A stretch of 64,000 nt of DNA from Sphaerosporella brunnea (GCA_008704415.1 VXIS01000051.1:140543-204542), one strand, 5' to 3'. Numbered from the stretch's first letter, positions 21,931 to 33,430 are shown. The notes: generated by a model not told the origin, from the sequence alone. Program-made: numbers and translations.

Positions 21931-23268
21931 ATGGATGTAGCCTACGACCACACCTTCACCGACGACGCCGTCACGGGCGACAACGAAAAAAAGGGCAAAG
22001 CCCCTGCTGTCTCCAAACCGCAGGAGGACAGCCTCAACGAGGAGCTCCAGCAGGCATACCGCGCGATCTCGAACTCACCCTGGGGGGCGCGCTTCGGCGC
22101 GTTCGTGGGGAACGTCCGGAAGCAGGGAGAAAGCTACTACGAAACGGCGAGGAAGGAGTATCCGGCGGTAGCTGAGCAGGCCGCGAAAGGGTTCGGCGAG
22201 TTAAGAACAAATTTGGTGGCTAGGACTAGGGCGTTGTCGCTTTCTACGGGAGATAAGAAGGAAGGGGGCCAACAGCAACAACAACAACAACAACAACAAC
22301 AGCAGCAGCAGCAGCAGCAGCAGCACGAGGCTGGTCTACTCGAGAAAATCAAGAAGGGCGCGTCCCAGCGTATTGCCGAGATCGAGGCCGTCGAGGCCCG
22401 CGCTGATGAGTATCTTGTTAAGTTTGGGAGCAGCATTGGGGGATTCTTGAGGGATGCTATTACTATCTCCCCACCTGCCCCCGAGGCGGCCGCGGAGGCT
22501 GCGAGGAAGGAGGGCGACGTCGAGAAGAAACAGATTTTTACCAGGAGGCTCGACGCTCAGTTGCATCTGCTCCACACAAACCTTGAACTGTTCCGTGCCG
22601 ATCCCCCGCAGGTAGCGGAGTTTGAGAAGAGCTTCGATGTCGAGAAGGAGACGGAACGCGTGGCGGCGGATTTGGAGAGGTATCCTGAGCTTAGAGCTAC
22701 CATGGAGAAGCTAGTGCCTGGTGAGGTCGAGTATAAGAAGTTTTGGATCAGGTATTATTTCTTAAGGAATGAACTTGATGAACAGGAGAAGATGAGGAAG
22801 GAACTTTTGAAAGGTACCCCTCCTCTCCCCTCCTTATTCCGCCTGAGATGCTAACTGGAATGTAGGCGCTGCCATCGAGGAAGAAGAGGTCGGTTGGGAT
22901 GACGACGAAGAAGATGAGGCCGATGATGAAGAGGAGGAGGAGGAGGAGGACGATGAGAAGGCTCCTACCACGAAGAAGCCAGCGGCAAAAGCTTCTACCG
23001 ATACACTGCAGCCGACAAACAAGAACCAGACTTCCTCTTCGGCGAACGACCGCGGTTCTCAATCGGATAGCGAAGCTAGTTATGACGTTGTCTCTGGTGC
23101 GCCTTCCAAGACGCCGAGTCAGGCTGCCGGTAGCCCGCCGAAATCAAAGGTTCGTCCCTCTTTCTTTTTCAGCCTCCAAAATATCTATTTCTGAGAGCTT
23201 GAACTGATGGTTTGGCGGAATAGGTGAAGGATGTGGAGAGTAGTGACGAGGAGGCAGATTGGGAGTAG
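21931..23268 (+). CDS. BSD-domain protein with polyglutamine tract and acidic tail
   Basis: A conserved fungal protein built around a BSD domain, a three-helix module also found in TFIIH p62 and synapse-associated proteins; the function of stand-alone fungal members is poorly known. The first exon (21931-22814) starts MDVAYDHTFTDDAV. It has a helical region (SPWGARFGAFVGNVRKQGESYYE), then a tract of about 20 Gln (22270-22323) of mixed CAA and CAG codons, then more helices. The BSD core YKKFWIRYYFLRNELDEQEKMRKELL follows at about 22733-22808, with the Phe-Trp pair typical of BSD. Exon 2 (about 22866-23150) is strongly acidic (DDDEEDEADDEEEEEEEDDE) and Ser-rich; a last short exon (from about 23224) ends EEADWE. 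Two introns of about 50-70 bases fit. No signal peptide or membrane segment. Nuclear or cytosolic placement cannot be decided from the sequence. Confidence 0.82.
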
Positions 23269-26129
23269 ATGATGCCTTTTCGTTTTTTTGTCTGTCTGTT
23301 GGGAGTTTTTCACCTTCGGTTTTTTTGCCTGTTACAGGACATGGGTGGTGATTGATGCCGAGTGAACTGTTGATAGCCAAATGCGAAATAGCAAGCTTTA
23401 CAAATGTGTCTCTGAAGCTGTAATTATAGTTGGGGGTCGATAAATTACAGTTGCTTAGGTAAACTTGCACTCTATTACGGTACAAACTTTGTTTGATGCT
23501 TTTTTTTTTTTTTTTTTTTTTTTTTTCGTTTTAATCATAATGTATTCGGCTGCTTGCGGCCATGACATAGAGAATATGCAGACTGCTCTTGAGCGCTAAA
23601 GGCCCACAATCGAGTGTGTCTTAAAAGGAAAGAAAACATAGGAAAAATTAAGGAAATTCGTGTCTGACATAGGAGAGGAGGTAAATCACAGTTGTCATTA
23701 AATTCTTGGCTTCTCAGGCCAGGTCCCAACCTTCGTGCTTGCTAAGAAATCCAGCACAGCCTTGGTAACTTTGTTTGATGCGGGCGGCTCCTACTACCTA
23801 GAGAGAGAGAGAACAATGGCTCCCACACCGCCACGAGCTCGACTTGTGGGCAAAATTGAGGCATCGGGCCCAGATAGAGAGATACATGTACTTACTTGAG
23901 TATCTATGCCACCTCGGCGTTTTGCTGAAATAAAGACGTTGTCCTGGGATACATCAAGATGGATATATATAAGCACACCTTCAAGCTCTTCAATGCTTGC
24001 ACAAATAAAAAGGCCTCACTGGTCCGAACCCGGATTTCTGGCACTTTCGCAGCTCCGTGCGGCTGTTGGAGACGCTGATAGGTAGGGCTCGAAGATGTAC
24101 ATGGAACTCCCATTGGATCTGATTTAAGTGCCGTCACGGCAGCCGTAGGAGCCTGTGAGTGTTCGACGTCAATATAAGCCCGGCTCGGCGCAACTTTTTT
24201 TTTTTCGGTGTAGTTTTGCCTTTGGCTGTGCATTCTTTCGGAGGCGAAATCTATGATATATTGTTCATCGACCTCTACTCTAGATACACCTGGGATAGTT
24301 TTGGCAAGAAGCCAGCTGGCCATTCATTGGAAATCACTCGCTGAGCCCAATTCGGCCGAGTCATCCTCGGCCGGCTCATTTTCTGTACCCTTTCACTGGC
24401 TAGCTCTACCTGGTTTCAAGTACGTATAATACGGGCAACTTTTCCAGAGGCCTATGCGGCAGTCCGGTTGTTTATGACCATGCTAACGGACACTGCCCAC
24501 TATCTCTACCATAGCCATACTTTTGCTTGTTGTGTTCTACACATAACATTATCAGATGTATATATCAACTCTCTGTATATGCAATTTCTACATACCTCGT
24601 GCGTGCAGTTTTGCTCGAGATACAGCGTTGTGAAGGGGACATACTTGGCCTAAACTACTGCCACTAGCTCAAAAGCACGAAAACTATGTACATTCAACCA
24701 AGAGGGCGTTCCAAGAATCTATTTTCTGGGAAAAGTAATGACGGGTGATGTGGTTGTGGTGAGACCGGAGGTTTGGAGGAGGTCCATGTTCGGGTGGTGC
24801 TTTCGGGGCGGCATCCTGCGACTCCTCGCCCAAGCCTTGTTTAAGTCATGAGAATTTCACATCGATATTGCCTTATTTGTCGTTGTCACTATACCGCACT
24901 CGGCATTTGGCGGTCCCAGCTGGCTCAATTCCAAGGTTGCGTACACATAGATGAGGTTCGAGGCCAAACTGGCCGGAGGAGGGTTTAGAGTCCTTATGAC
25001 GAGGCCCTTTGTGACATAGCCGAGCTGCCACAGAACCGGCGGAAGGTTTGTCTTGTGTCGAAGCCCAAGAGCACGATACAGGCGATGACTGGCTTTAACG
25101 GGAGTCCATAGTCCTTCAACTGGGGTCTAAATAATTACTTTATGACACAAATGACCACTGTTAATGGTTGTATAGAGAGATCCTATCGATAGTGCTAACA
25201 CCGGAACCTACCAGTTGAACTGGAACATGGAAGTAGGTAGAGTATGTCGAGTAAGAGAAAGTTGTGACAGCTAGATAATAGAGTACTGTAGGACCCCGAC
25301 TTGGACATAAGCTACCCCAAAGGATTCTCTTACCAGATCCAGGAATTTATAGCGTGCCTTCCTATACCGCACAGTATTCCTGCAGATATCCACCGTCGAT
25401 GGGAGTGCCATGTCTTGAGATTTGCTGCTATACATATCAACACCGGGTACCTCGGGAGTCCGGGCGGAACCCGAGGATCATGAGTGAGGATTAACCATAA
25501 CTACCGGCGGGAACTTGGTGTGGGGTGAGAGCGACGGAGACGGACATAATTCTTCCCGGCCCGTGGTGCCCGGTAAGCGAGGTACGTTTGCCCGTTGTGA
25601 AGCCGTGGGGCATGAGAAGGACTCTGTTTCTACGACTTGATGGGGTCGTGAAGGAAATGTATGATACTTGGGTATATGTATTCGGAGAAGTGCAGTAGGT
25701 AATTGGAGGAAACAACGTTTGTCCAAATACAGCAGAGTACACGCTGTCTTTCTCGATGGGATGATACCCGAGAGAGAGTAAAAAAAGGTGGTGACCCGTT
25801 TATCGAAAAACAAAAAAGCAAAAAAAAAATATGCGGTCTAATCATATGCCACCGATTTGCCCACTGTTTTTACACGCCTGCTCCCGTTTGGGAATAGTTG
25901 ATGCCAGAGTGTTGAAATGCAAGGGCAAGCTTAATCAGAAAAAGTGTAGGGTTCCTTCCCCCAACCCCCATTCGTACTCCCCGAACAACCTTCGGTAGTA
26001 GAACTCTGAGCAGAGGTCCTTACATTATCATCACCGCGACCACTTTCTCCTCCTCCTCCTCTTCCTCCACATTCTTTAACGAACGACGAACGTTACCGTC
26101 CACTCACCCCACGACCTACCACCGCAACA
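23269..26129. other. 2.9-kb gene-free interval with poly-T27
   Basis: Contains a 27-base T run (23500-23526), a T9 run near 24187 and otherwise unremarkable sequence. Short open frames overlap on both strands with no recognisable motif. The last ~100 bases (TCCTCCTCC and CACC-rich) look like the promoter/leader of the cytochrome b5 gene. Confidence 0.4.
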
Positions 26130-26783
26130 ATGTCTGAGAAGAAGGTGTTTACCTACGAGGAGGTGAAGGAGCACAACTCCAAGAAGGTTCGTTACTCACG
26201 GGTGGGCGCAGAAAGAAAAGAAAAAGAAAAGAAAAAAAAAGTAACAAAGCCGCTTTGAAACTGACCCGACGACATCGCAGGATCTCTACATGGTGATCCA
26301 CGACAAGGTGTACAACGTCTCCAGCTTCGTCGACGAGCACCCAGGAGGAGAGGAGGTCCTGATGGACGTCGGAGGGGTCGACGCTACCGATTCCTTCGAG
26401 GTATATACACCCCATCACGACCCATCCACCCACCAATTGGTCGCAACGTTGCGTTAATGCGATCGGATAGGACGTCGGTCACTCTGACGAGGCTCGCGAG
26501 CTCCTGGAGAGTCTTTACGTCGGAAAGCTGAAGCGCACTGTACGCCTCTCTCGCTAACGGAGATGGTATGGTATACCTAACGCAAGCGCAGGCTTCCGAC
26601 CCCGTGCCCAAGCTCTCCCAGAGTCCTTCGGCGCCAGGAACCACGTCTGCGGATGCGGGAACGTCAGTCTCCCCTCCTCCCTCGTCTTAAGACCCTGCAA
26701 TACTGACTTTCCGCAGCGCTTTCTACGCTTTCTTCTTCATCGCCGCCGTCGTTGCGTTCGGCGCCTACAAATACATGCAGTAG
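26130..26783 (+). CDS. CYB5: Tail-anchored cytochrome b5
   Basis: Small ER-membrane heme protein that passes electrons to fatty-acid desaturases, sterol enzymes and some P450s. Splicing five short exons gives about 130 residues: [20 protein letters not shown], then [26 protein letters not shown] carries the first heme-ligand His; [12 protein letters not shown] carries the second. A Pro/Ser linker follows, then a C-terminal hydrophobic helix ([17 protein letters not shown]) with a short KYMQ end, the layout of a tail-anchored ER protein. Exons are about 26130-26186, 26281-26400, 26471-26539, 26592-26662 and 26717-26783, with clean GT-AG borders. All expected residues are present. Confidence 0.94.
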
Positions 26784-27537
26784 AAAAATTCATGTGTATC
26801 GCGTCCTTCATCTTCCGCAATGCTAAACCGCGTTGTTTTCTCACCGGGTATTACGAATGATTTTTTTTTTTTTTTTTTTTTTTTTCCTTTTCGGTGTTTC
26901 TTCTTTCGTCGGCTTCTTTTCGTTTCGTTTGGGAGGCCTCAACTTTATTTACCAAATTCCTCTCCTCCTGTTCATCCCCTTCCTCCTCCTTTCCTAGTTC
27001 TCTCAACAAAATCAGGAGTATACCACCATGCGCGCGACATGTCATAGAATATAATGGGATTATTCAAAGGCAACTCTTCCCGGATCGGCTTAACCGTGGA
27101 TCGGTTGCTGCTGCAGACTGTGACCCGTATGAGAATATTGGCATTGAAGCATCGCAAAGCATGAAGAGACGAGAACAAAGGAAAGAAGACATTGATGTTG
27201 AAAAAAACGCCTTCCTTGACCGCTGACTCCCGCGGGCAGTTGACTTGACTATCCTGAGAAAAAAGAAAAAAAAAATTGAAAAAATAAAGCAAACAGAACC
27301 ATACACGCGAGTATGAGCAGTAAAAGCGGTGGGACGTAATAGTACATGGAATGGGGGAGAAAAAAAATACCCATGCGGAAAAGAAAACAACAGAAATGCT
27401 TTGACAAGGTAGAAAGAGATCCCAACGAGAGGCTATAAGGTCCCCGTAAAAATTCTCCTCCCTAGAAACCCCTCAACGTTTTTCAACACATGCCTCCAGT
27501 ACTCAATCATCATGGCTGCGAGCGATCGAATGATTGT
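26784..27537. other. Convergent 3' spacer between cytochrome b5 and HP1
   Basis: T-rich and A-rich tracts (T26 at about 26861-26886) and 3' untranslated sequence of both genes. No gene is supported. Confidence 0.4.
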
Positions 27538-28489
27538 TTACAAGACTCCCGTCTCCTTGAAGACGAGGTGCTGCTCGTAGAAGCTCAGCATCTGTTGCAG
27601 CTGTTAGCGTTTGTTTGATCGATCCACAACCCATCATGCATACATACCCTCTGCGGACACTTCTTGTAGACAACGTTGATGTCATGCTGGGACTTGCGAC
27701 CATTGCCCCTAATGGTTTATAAGTAAGCGAAAACAGACAAATAACACCGCGACTGCTTACCACTGGACATAGGCGATCAGGCCGTTGTCGGTCTTCTCAA
27801 TGGTGTCGATGTGGGTGATCTGATCCTCCCAGTTTCCAGAAGGCGGCTTCCACTTGCCCTCCTTGGTCTCAGCCAGGGGGGACTCTGAGATGGTAGAGGC
27901 GGCGATGGAAATCCTGGACTTCTTGGTGGACTTAGCAGGGGTCATGAACGACGCGGTGCTCGGGCGACCGCGCTTCTTGGTCTTCGGGACAGGACGACCG
28001 CCAATCGACCGGTAGTATTCCTGGAGGATCTCATCGGAGCCACCCCTGCACGTGGTCGTGAGTCGCGTGAAACGCGTGCGCGATAGCAAACAAACATGTA
28101 CTTACATCAGGTTCTCCTCGGGCTCCCAAGTCCAGTCCTTCTTGCTGGGATAGTCCTGCCACTTGACATGGAAGTACAGCTCCTGCGATTGTCGTTAGCA
28201 CACAAAAAGAGAAACGCCGGGAAGTTGAAAACGTCGCGCGCCATTCGCAATAAGGAATGAGGAATGGGGGGGGGGGGGGGAAACTCACGTTTCTCTCGAA
28301 CCTGTGATCCATGATCTGCTCGACGGTGAACTCATCCGAGGCCACTGACTTTCCATCATCTTCACCCTCCTCTTCCTCTTCGACGGCCGAAGGTTCATCG
28401 TCTTCGACAACTTGCTGCGTCTTCATCACCTTGTTGGAGTAGATGACGTCCTCATCGGTTTCGGAATCCGAATGATACTGAGGAGGCAT
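27538..28489 (-). CDS. HP1: Heterochromatin protein 1 (chromodomain, hinge with AT-hook, chromoshadow domain)
   Basis: Binds histone H3 trimethylated at Lys9 and builds heterochromatin; in filamentous ascomycetes it is needed for DNA methylation or silencing of repeats. ATG at 28489 gives MPPQYHSDSETDEDVIY and an acidic N-terminus. The chromodomain follows: EFTVEQIMDHRFERN, intron, LYFHVKWQDYP, DWTWEPEENL. Its cage residues are Phe, Trp and Tyr, with Phe where many HP1 proteins have Tyr. The hinge holds TKKRGRPSTASF, an AT-hook-like core. The chromoshadow domain is WEDQITHIDTIEKTDNGLIAYVQW, intron, GNGRKSQHDINVVYKKCPQR, intron, MLSFYEQHLVFKE, ending before the TAA at 27538. Four introns, about 28182-28288, 28047-28107, 27709-27760 and 27599-27650. 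The gene appears complete. Its role in taming the transposons seen from 48 kb onward is inference. Confidence 0.92.
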
Positions 28490-29217
28490 TACTGTCTTCA
28501 GGTGAAGCGGTGTGCGAAGGTGAGTCGGCGGGGTTGTAAGGTTGGGTAGAGGGTTGTGGGTGCTGGTGGTTGGTTGTTGACGCGACCAACAAGACGTGGG
28601 ATTTCAGAAGGATGCTTAGCGGGGCTTGGCAGAAATGCAGAGTGAAGATAGGTGTGAGGTATCAAAACACTAGGAATTCAATGAGCCAGATGATGCGCGA
28701 AGCAAACTTGTCGATGGGGGGAATGGAAAGCAAGGGTGCGGAAAGAAGGAAAGAAAGGACGCAGAAGGAAAGAAGGAAAGGCGGGTTGGTGACGAGGTGG
28801 TGCACGTGACTTTCATTTGTGCTGCAAGAAATCTGGGGGGTATATCAATTGTTCACTCACTGCGAATCACTCGATCGGTGATTCTTCTTTATTCTTTTTA
28901 ATATTGTTCTGTTTATTTCTGCACGAGCATCTTCTAAGTTATTCCGTCTTTTCCGTACGGTTCTAGTAATCAAGCAAAGCCGTCATGTCAAACTTTGAAG
29001 CCTCGCCACAAGTGACCACGTGCTTTCGCTGACAAAGCAGTCATTCGCTACCCGTTACTTAACGCATGCGATTCTTGTCGCGTTTCCCCAGCTTTAGATA
29101 CACCCAGGTACATAAGTACAAGTTAACCTTCACCGTTTTTTTTGCCGCAGTGCCTACCCCCCCGGGATACTCACCGCTCTTTAAAGCCCATCGTAGTTTC
29201 TTTGGCAGTTCCTCAAC
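28490..29217. promoter_or_regulatory. Divergent promoter region between HP1 and LUC7
   Basis: A 728-base spacer between head-to-head genes; includes G/A-rich sequence (28735-28785) and T-rich stretches (28885-28915). No gene is supported. Bidirectional control is possible but unproven. Confidence 0.35.
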
Positions 29218-30566
29218 ATGGCGGCCGGTATTCCTGCTCTCGAATCCCTCGCTCGCTCAAAAATCCATGATGCTGACACTTCAATACAGAACAGCGCCGA
29301 CTGCTCGAGCAGGTACCACAGCTCCTTTCCGCTCCCCCTTTATCCCCAGCTCTAACGTCACGTAGTTGATGGGCATGCCCAATGCCTCCTCATCCGGCGG
29401 CCACTATACGAACCCGAACATCTGCCGCTCCTTTCTAGTAGGCACGTGTCCGCACGACCTGTTCACGAACACGAAGCAAGACCTCGGCCCCTGCAAGAAG
29501 GTGCATCTGGAATCGCATAGGCAGCAGTATCAGGAGGATAAAGCGCGCGGCCGGGATCCAGGCTACGAAATTGACTACATGCGCGATCTGTCCCGCTACA
29601 TCGACGAGTGCAACCGCAGAATCGATGCCGCCCAGCGCCGCCTGGACAAGACTCCCGACGAGATCACCAGGACTAATGTCCTGCTCAAGACGATCGGCAA
29701 TTGCGATCGCAGCATCTCGACCGGGCTCCTGGAGGTCGAGGTTTTAGGAGAGCAGGGCCAAGTCGCTCGCGCGATAGAGGAGTACTGTAAAGTGCGCCAG
29801 GCAAAGGCGGAGAAGGACACTAAGGAGGTATGCGCATGATTCTAGAAAAAAATGCGCCCTGGCTCTGGTTGACACTGATTGAATGTGCAGAGGGAGCTGA
29901 AGACGTTGTCCGATAGTGCTGGTCCCAGTGGTCACCAGAAGCTGCAGGTGTGCGATGTCTGCGGTGCCTACCTCTCGCGACTAGACAACGACCGACGACT
30001 GGCAGATCACTTTTATGGCAAGGTGAGGAGTCACATCGCTCATGTTTGTAGACAATGCTGATAAGAGGTAGATGCACCTGGGTTATGCCCAGATGCGCTC
30101 GACGCTCAAGAAGGTCCAAGAGGAGTTGGGACCTCGTGGCATCTCCGGTCCAACACGAGAGTACGAACGCGAGCGGTCTTTCAGTGACAACCACGAGCGC
30201 GGCAATGGCTATCGTGGCGAGGGCAGGGGCGGCAGTGGCTACAGGGGAGGCCGAGGAGGAGGATATCGTGGTGGGCGGGGTGGAGGTGATTGGGGCGGGC
30301 GGGGCGGAGGTGATTGGGGCGGGCGGGGCGGAGGTGATTGGGGCGGGCGGGGCGGAGGTGACTGGGGCGGGCGGGGCGGAGGTGACTGGGGCGGGCGGGG
30401 CGGAGGTGATTGGGGCGGGCGGGGCGGAGGTGATTGGGGCGGGCGGGGCGGAGGTGACTGGGGCGGGCGGGGCGGAGGTGACTGGGGCGGGCGGGGCGGA
30501 GGTGGAGGTAATTACGAAGGCAGACGCGGTGGTGGTGGCGGATACCGTGGCGGCGGTGGGTGGTGA
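29218..30566 (+). CDS. LUC7: Luc7-type U1 snRNP protein with RGG-like C-terminal repeats
   Basis: U1 snRNP component that helps 5' splice-site choice. The start is split over tiny exons: 29218-29227, 29290-29312 (23 bases) and 29366-29827, together reading MAAEQRRLLEQLMGMPNA, the usual Luc7 opening. Zinc finger 1 is in NICRSFLVGTCPHDLF to GPCKKVHLESH. A coiled region follows (YIDECNRRIDAAQRRLDKT). Exon 4 (29891-30022) and exon 5 (from 30072) hold zinc finger 2: VCDVCGAYLSRLDNDRRLADH, then GKMHLGYAQMR. The family usually ends in an Arg/Ser or Arg/Glu-rich tail; here it is Gly-rich, with nine copies of G-G-D-W-G-G-R-G flanked by RGG-type sequence, ending GYRGGGGW. A Gly/Arg/Trp tail suggests RNA binding or condensate behaviour (inference). 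Confidence 0.93.
30282..30497. repeat. 24-bp coding minisatellite, nine copies
   Basis: Nine units of GGAGGTGAYTGGGGCGGGCG plus GGGC, period 24, encode GGDWGGRG in the LUC7 tail. Variation is almost only GAT/GAC at the Asp codon. The period is a multiple of three, so copy-number change keeps the frame. Confidence 0.92.
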
Positions 30567-30873
30567 AACATCATACAGTCAAGTCATCATAGTCATTGTC
30601 ATCATTGCATCCTTCTACTGTACATATTTCTTGCCCAGAAACTCTCTTCGGTTAGATGCGAATCCCTAGCAGGTCGGCGATGTTATCCATAAAAAGGGAA
30701 TAACAGGGCAATCTGTATTAGTACCAATTCTACCATGAGCTTACAATACAGCAGTATACTGATTAGTCAAAACACTCACCGTTAGCACAAAGAATGATCA
30801 TCGGTAAAGCAGAAATCGTGTTTCCAGGTCTATAGCTCCAACCATCGTCCATAATCATTCAACAGTTCATAGG
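30567..30873. other. Convergent spacer after LUC7
   Basis: Three-prime flanks of two converging genes; AT-rich, nothing recognised. Confidence 0.4.
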
Positions 30874-32037
30874 TCATTGCGCGTTTGCAGCCGTAGGCGT
30901 AGCTGGGCTTCCATCCTCGACTTGATCAGCCCAGGAGCCGACAGCGGGAGACATCTCCGCAAGATCCGTCTTTAACGCCTTCATCTGCTCTCCTCCCTTG
31001 TTCTCTGCCTTCTTCTTAGCACCGGCCAAGTCAGGCCACTGCTCGTTATCCTCAGGCGCAACAACTTTCGGAGGTGCCAGCTTGGCAACAACCTTGGCAG
31101 GCATCGTGTGGGTATTGGGATCGATATTTCTCGGCGGGCCCGCCACGCCGCCGTGCGCACCGCGTCTGAATCTAGGGTTATATCCACGGGGATTGTAATC
31201 TTCCTCCTTCTTCTCACTATCCCATTCCCGGTTCTGCACAGCCTTAAGTTTCCGCTGGCGATTCTTTTCTCTCTCCTCGCTGTTTCACAACCAATCAGCA
31301 AACTGATTTGTGGACATGTAACAGCAAAGAGGAATAAAAACGGGGACATGGTACTCAAGCTCCCTGCGATTCTTTTCCGCCTCGATACGCTTCTTCTTCT
31401 CTTGCTGACGCTTGACCGCATCCTGGGCCTTCCGCTGCTCTTCAAGGTGTTGAAAGCTGGTCTCGTCCTCCGCCACTTTTTGCGCCCGCGCAGTCAGTCG
31501 AGCGTTGTTGAGTTTCACCTGTTCCATTCGTGCAGCAAGCTCCTTGTCCGTCAGCTTCGGCTTTTGGATGCCGCCGGATAGAAGTCGGTCCGCTTTTTTC
31601 GCCTCCTCCACAGCTGCAACCAATTTATTGGAGGGGCTGTGACGGGATTGCTGTTGTCTGGTGTCAGCGGCGTGTCACCAGATACCGCAATACAAGCATT
31701 CGGGGTCGGGGAAGTTTAGATTGGAAAACTCCGAGCCTTTGTATAACTAGTGAGCCACAAAAGGGTTTCCCATCTGAACTCCCTGAGTACGAGAGTGACT
31801 GACAGCAAGACCTCCTTCTCCTCCTCCTCCGCCGCCGCGGCGGAATGCGCGAGGTTCACGTGGAGCTCGTAGTGATGGGGCGGGAGGCGCAGAAGGTTGG
31901 ATTTCGGATTCGAAGAGGTCGTCGTCTTCGCGGGTTTGCGCGAAGTCGTCTTCCGGGGCCTGGGACGTTAGAAAATGGAAGATGCCAGGGGATGGATTGA
32001 TAGGTACATCGGGAACGATCTGTGCTGGATCTGACAT
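30874..32037 (-). CDS. Conserved-looking coiled-coil/basic protein, function unknown
   Basis: Not recognised as a named family. ATG at 32037 gives MSDPAQIVPDVPINPSPGIF, an acidic stretch, then RAFRRGGGGGGEGGLA. The first intron (about 31647-31790) joins to QSRHSPSNKLVAAVEEAKKA. Next comes a long Lys/Glu/Gln-rich coiled-coil segment (LTDKELAARMEQVKLNNARL to KKKRIEAEKNRRELE). A second intron (about 31280-31350) leads to EREKNRQRKLKAVQNREWD, an Arg/Gly-rich patch (YNPRGYNPRFRRGAHGG) and an acidic end with WPDLAGAKKK and SWADQVEDG. The order of RGG patches around a charged helix resembles RNA-binding or ribosome-associated proteins, but no domain is certain; an earlier thought of eIF3j was dropped because its signature acidic/Trp N-terminus is absent. 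Roughly 330 residues, no membrane segment or signal peptide. Clean splice sites and long frame support a real gene. Confidence 0.72.
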
Positions 32038-32363
32038 TTTTGCCCTCAAGTTGGTGTGAGTCGTGGTGCGTGAAGAAGTTACGGAGTTTGGCAAGCTTAA
32101 AAAAAAAAAGGCGGGGTGTGAACGGGGGCGGTTGTGGGGTGCACACTGCACAGCACGAGCTCTTTGAAATCAATCGATGCATCACATAACCGCATTAACT
32201 AAGGTCCCATCTGATTTGCAATGATCAGCGAGCAGCAGCAAATCTCCAGCGGAGCACGCATAAAAAACAGTGTGCACAAAATATCACTCGATACCATCTT
32301 TTTACCCTAAACCTTTGTGCGCCAAAACCAGTAAGCCAACCTTACCAACAGCTTCTCTCCAAT
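32038..32363. promoter_or_regulatory. Short divergent promoter region
   Basis: A 326-base spacer between head-to-head genes; A-run near 32099-32108 and CACTGCACAGCACG sequence, otherwise nothing recognised. It must hold promoters for both neighbours. Confidence 0.4.
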
Positions 32364-33429
32364 ATGCGACCTTTTCCCCGCAGCCTCTTTGCAGCGCTCG
32401 GCGCTCTCCGCCATGAAAACCCCTTGGTTAGCAAAAAAAACAAAAGCCCAAAGTTCCCCGCGCTTACCCCCACCGCGTAGGGTCTTCCGCGCTCCGGCGC
32501 TCCTCCTCCGCAATTCCTTTCGCGTGCGCAGCGCGGCCTCCCGCAGAAACGGAAGCTTCTCGGCGTCGACAAGATAATCTGTGTTTCCTCAGCGAAGGGC
32601 GGAGTCGGCAAGTCGACTGTGGCCGCGAACCTCTCTCTGTCGTTGGCCCGCGCCGGCCGCCGCACCGGTCTGCTGGACACCGACATATTCGGCCCGTCGG
32701 TACCGAGGCTCTTAAACCTCTCTGGCGAGCCGCGGTTAAGCGCCAACAACAGGCTGCTGCCGTTGGAAAATTATGGTGTCAAAACTATGAGCATGGGATA
32801 CCTCGTTGGGGAGGAGGCCCCCGTTGTTTGGAGGGGTCTTATGGTCATGAAGGCCCTACAACAGCTGCTTCATGAGGTTGAGTGGGGCGCGTTGGACGTC
32901 TTGATTCTGGACTTGCCGCCAGGAACGGGTGATGTGCAGTTGACGATTGTGCAGCAGGTCGTTGTTGATGGTGAGTGGATGAGGGTGAGTGCACATCACA
33001 CGGAATGGGAAAGCTCATTGCTGTAGGGGCGGTCATTGTGTCCACGCCGCAAGATATTGCATTGATCGATGCCGTCAAAGGTGTCAACATGTTCAAGAAA
33101 GTGGATGTTCCGGTTCGTTTTCTCCTCCCCTATCTCTGCCATGATACATTTTTACTCAATTCACGCGTGCACAGATCCTGGGAATGGTTCAGAACATGAG
33201 TGTATTTACATGTCCTAACTGCCAGCACACTACCCATATATTTGGAACCGAAGGAGTCGCCCGCGAATGCCAAAAGCATGGCTTAGAGCTACTAGGCGAT
33301 ATACCACTAGATGCCAGCATATGTCAGGATGCAGACAATGGCAAGCCAACAGTGGTAGCGAGGGAGGGCCCGCTAACCGACGCGTACAAAAGCATTGCTG
33401 ACAAGGTTGTCAAGCAGCTCTGGGGATAG
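32364..33429 (+). CDS. IND1: Ind1/NUBPL-type Mrp/NBP35 family ATPase for complex I Fe-S assembly
   Basis: P-loop NTPase that carries iron-sulfur clusters to mitochondrial respiratory complex I; the gene is absent from yeasts lacking complex I. Exon 1 (32364-32426) encodes a basic, uncharged-hydroxyl N-terminus [20 protein letters not shown], a plausible mitochondrial presequence. Exon 2 begins near 32482 and reads [19 protein letters not shown], then AKGGVGKST, the deviant Walker A of the Mrp family. [29 protein letters not shown] and [13 protein letters not shown] (Walker B region) follow. After two further introns (about 32970-33026 and 33112-33175) come [21 protein letters not shown] and [13 protein letters not shown], the CPxC cluster-binding motif. 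The end is [16 protein letters not shown]. About 310 residues, as expected. The CPNC motif and the presequence point to Ind1 rather than cytosolic Nbp35/Cfd1. Confidence 0.92.
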
Positions 33430-33430
33430 A

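Noticed and set aside
30055..30669. Ala/Glu/Gly repeat protein (GAGGAEVIGAGG units)
   Set aside because: Shifted-frame reading of the Luc7 24-bp minisatellite; the GGDWGGRG frame continues the zinc-finger exon.
30874..32037. eIF3 subunit j identity for the coiled-coil gene
   Set aside because: The expected acidic, Trp-containing N-terminus is missing; only general charged-helix similarity.
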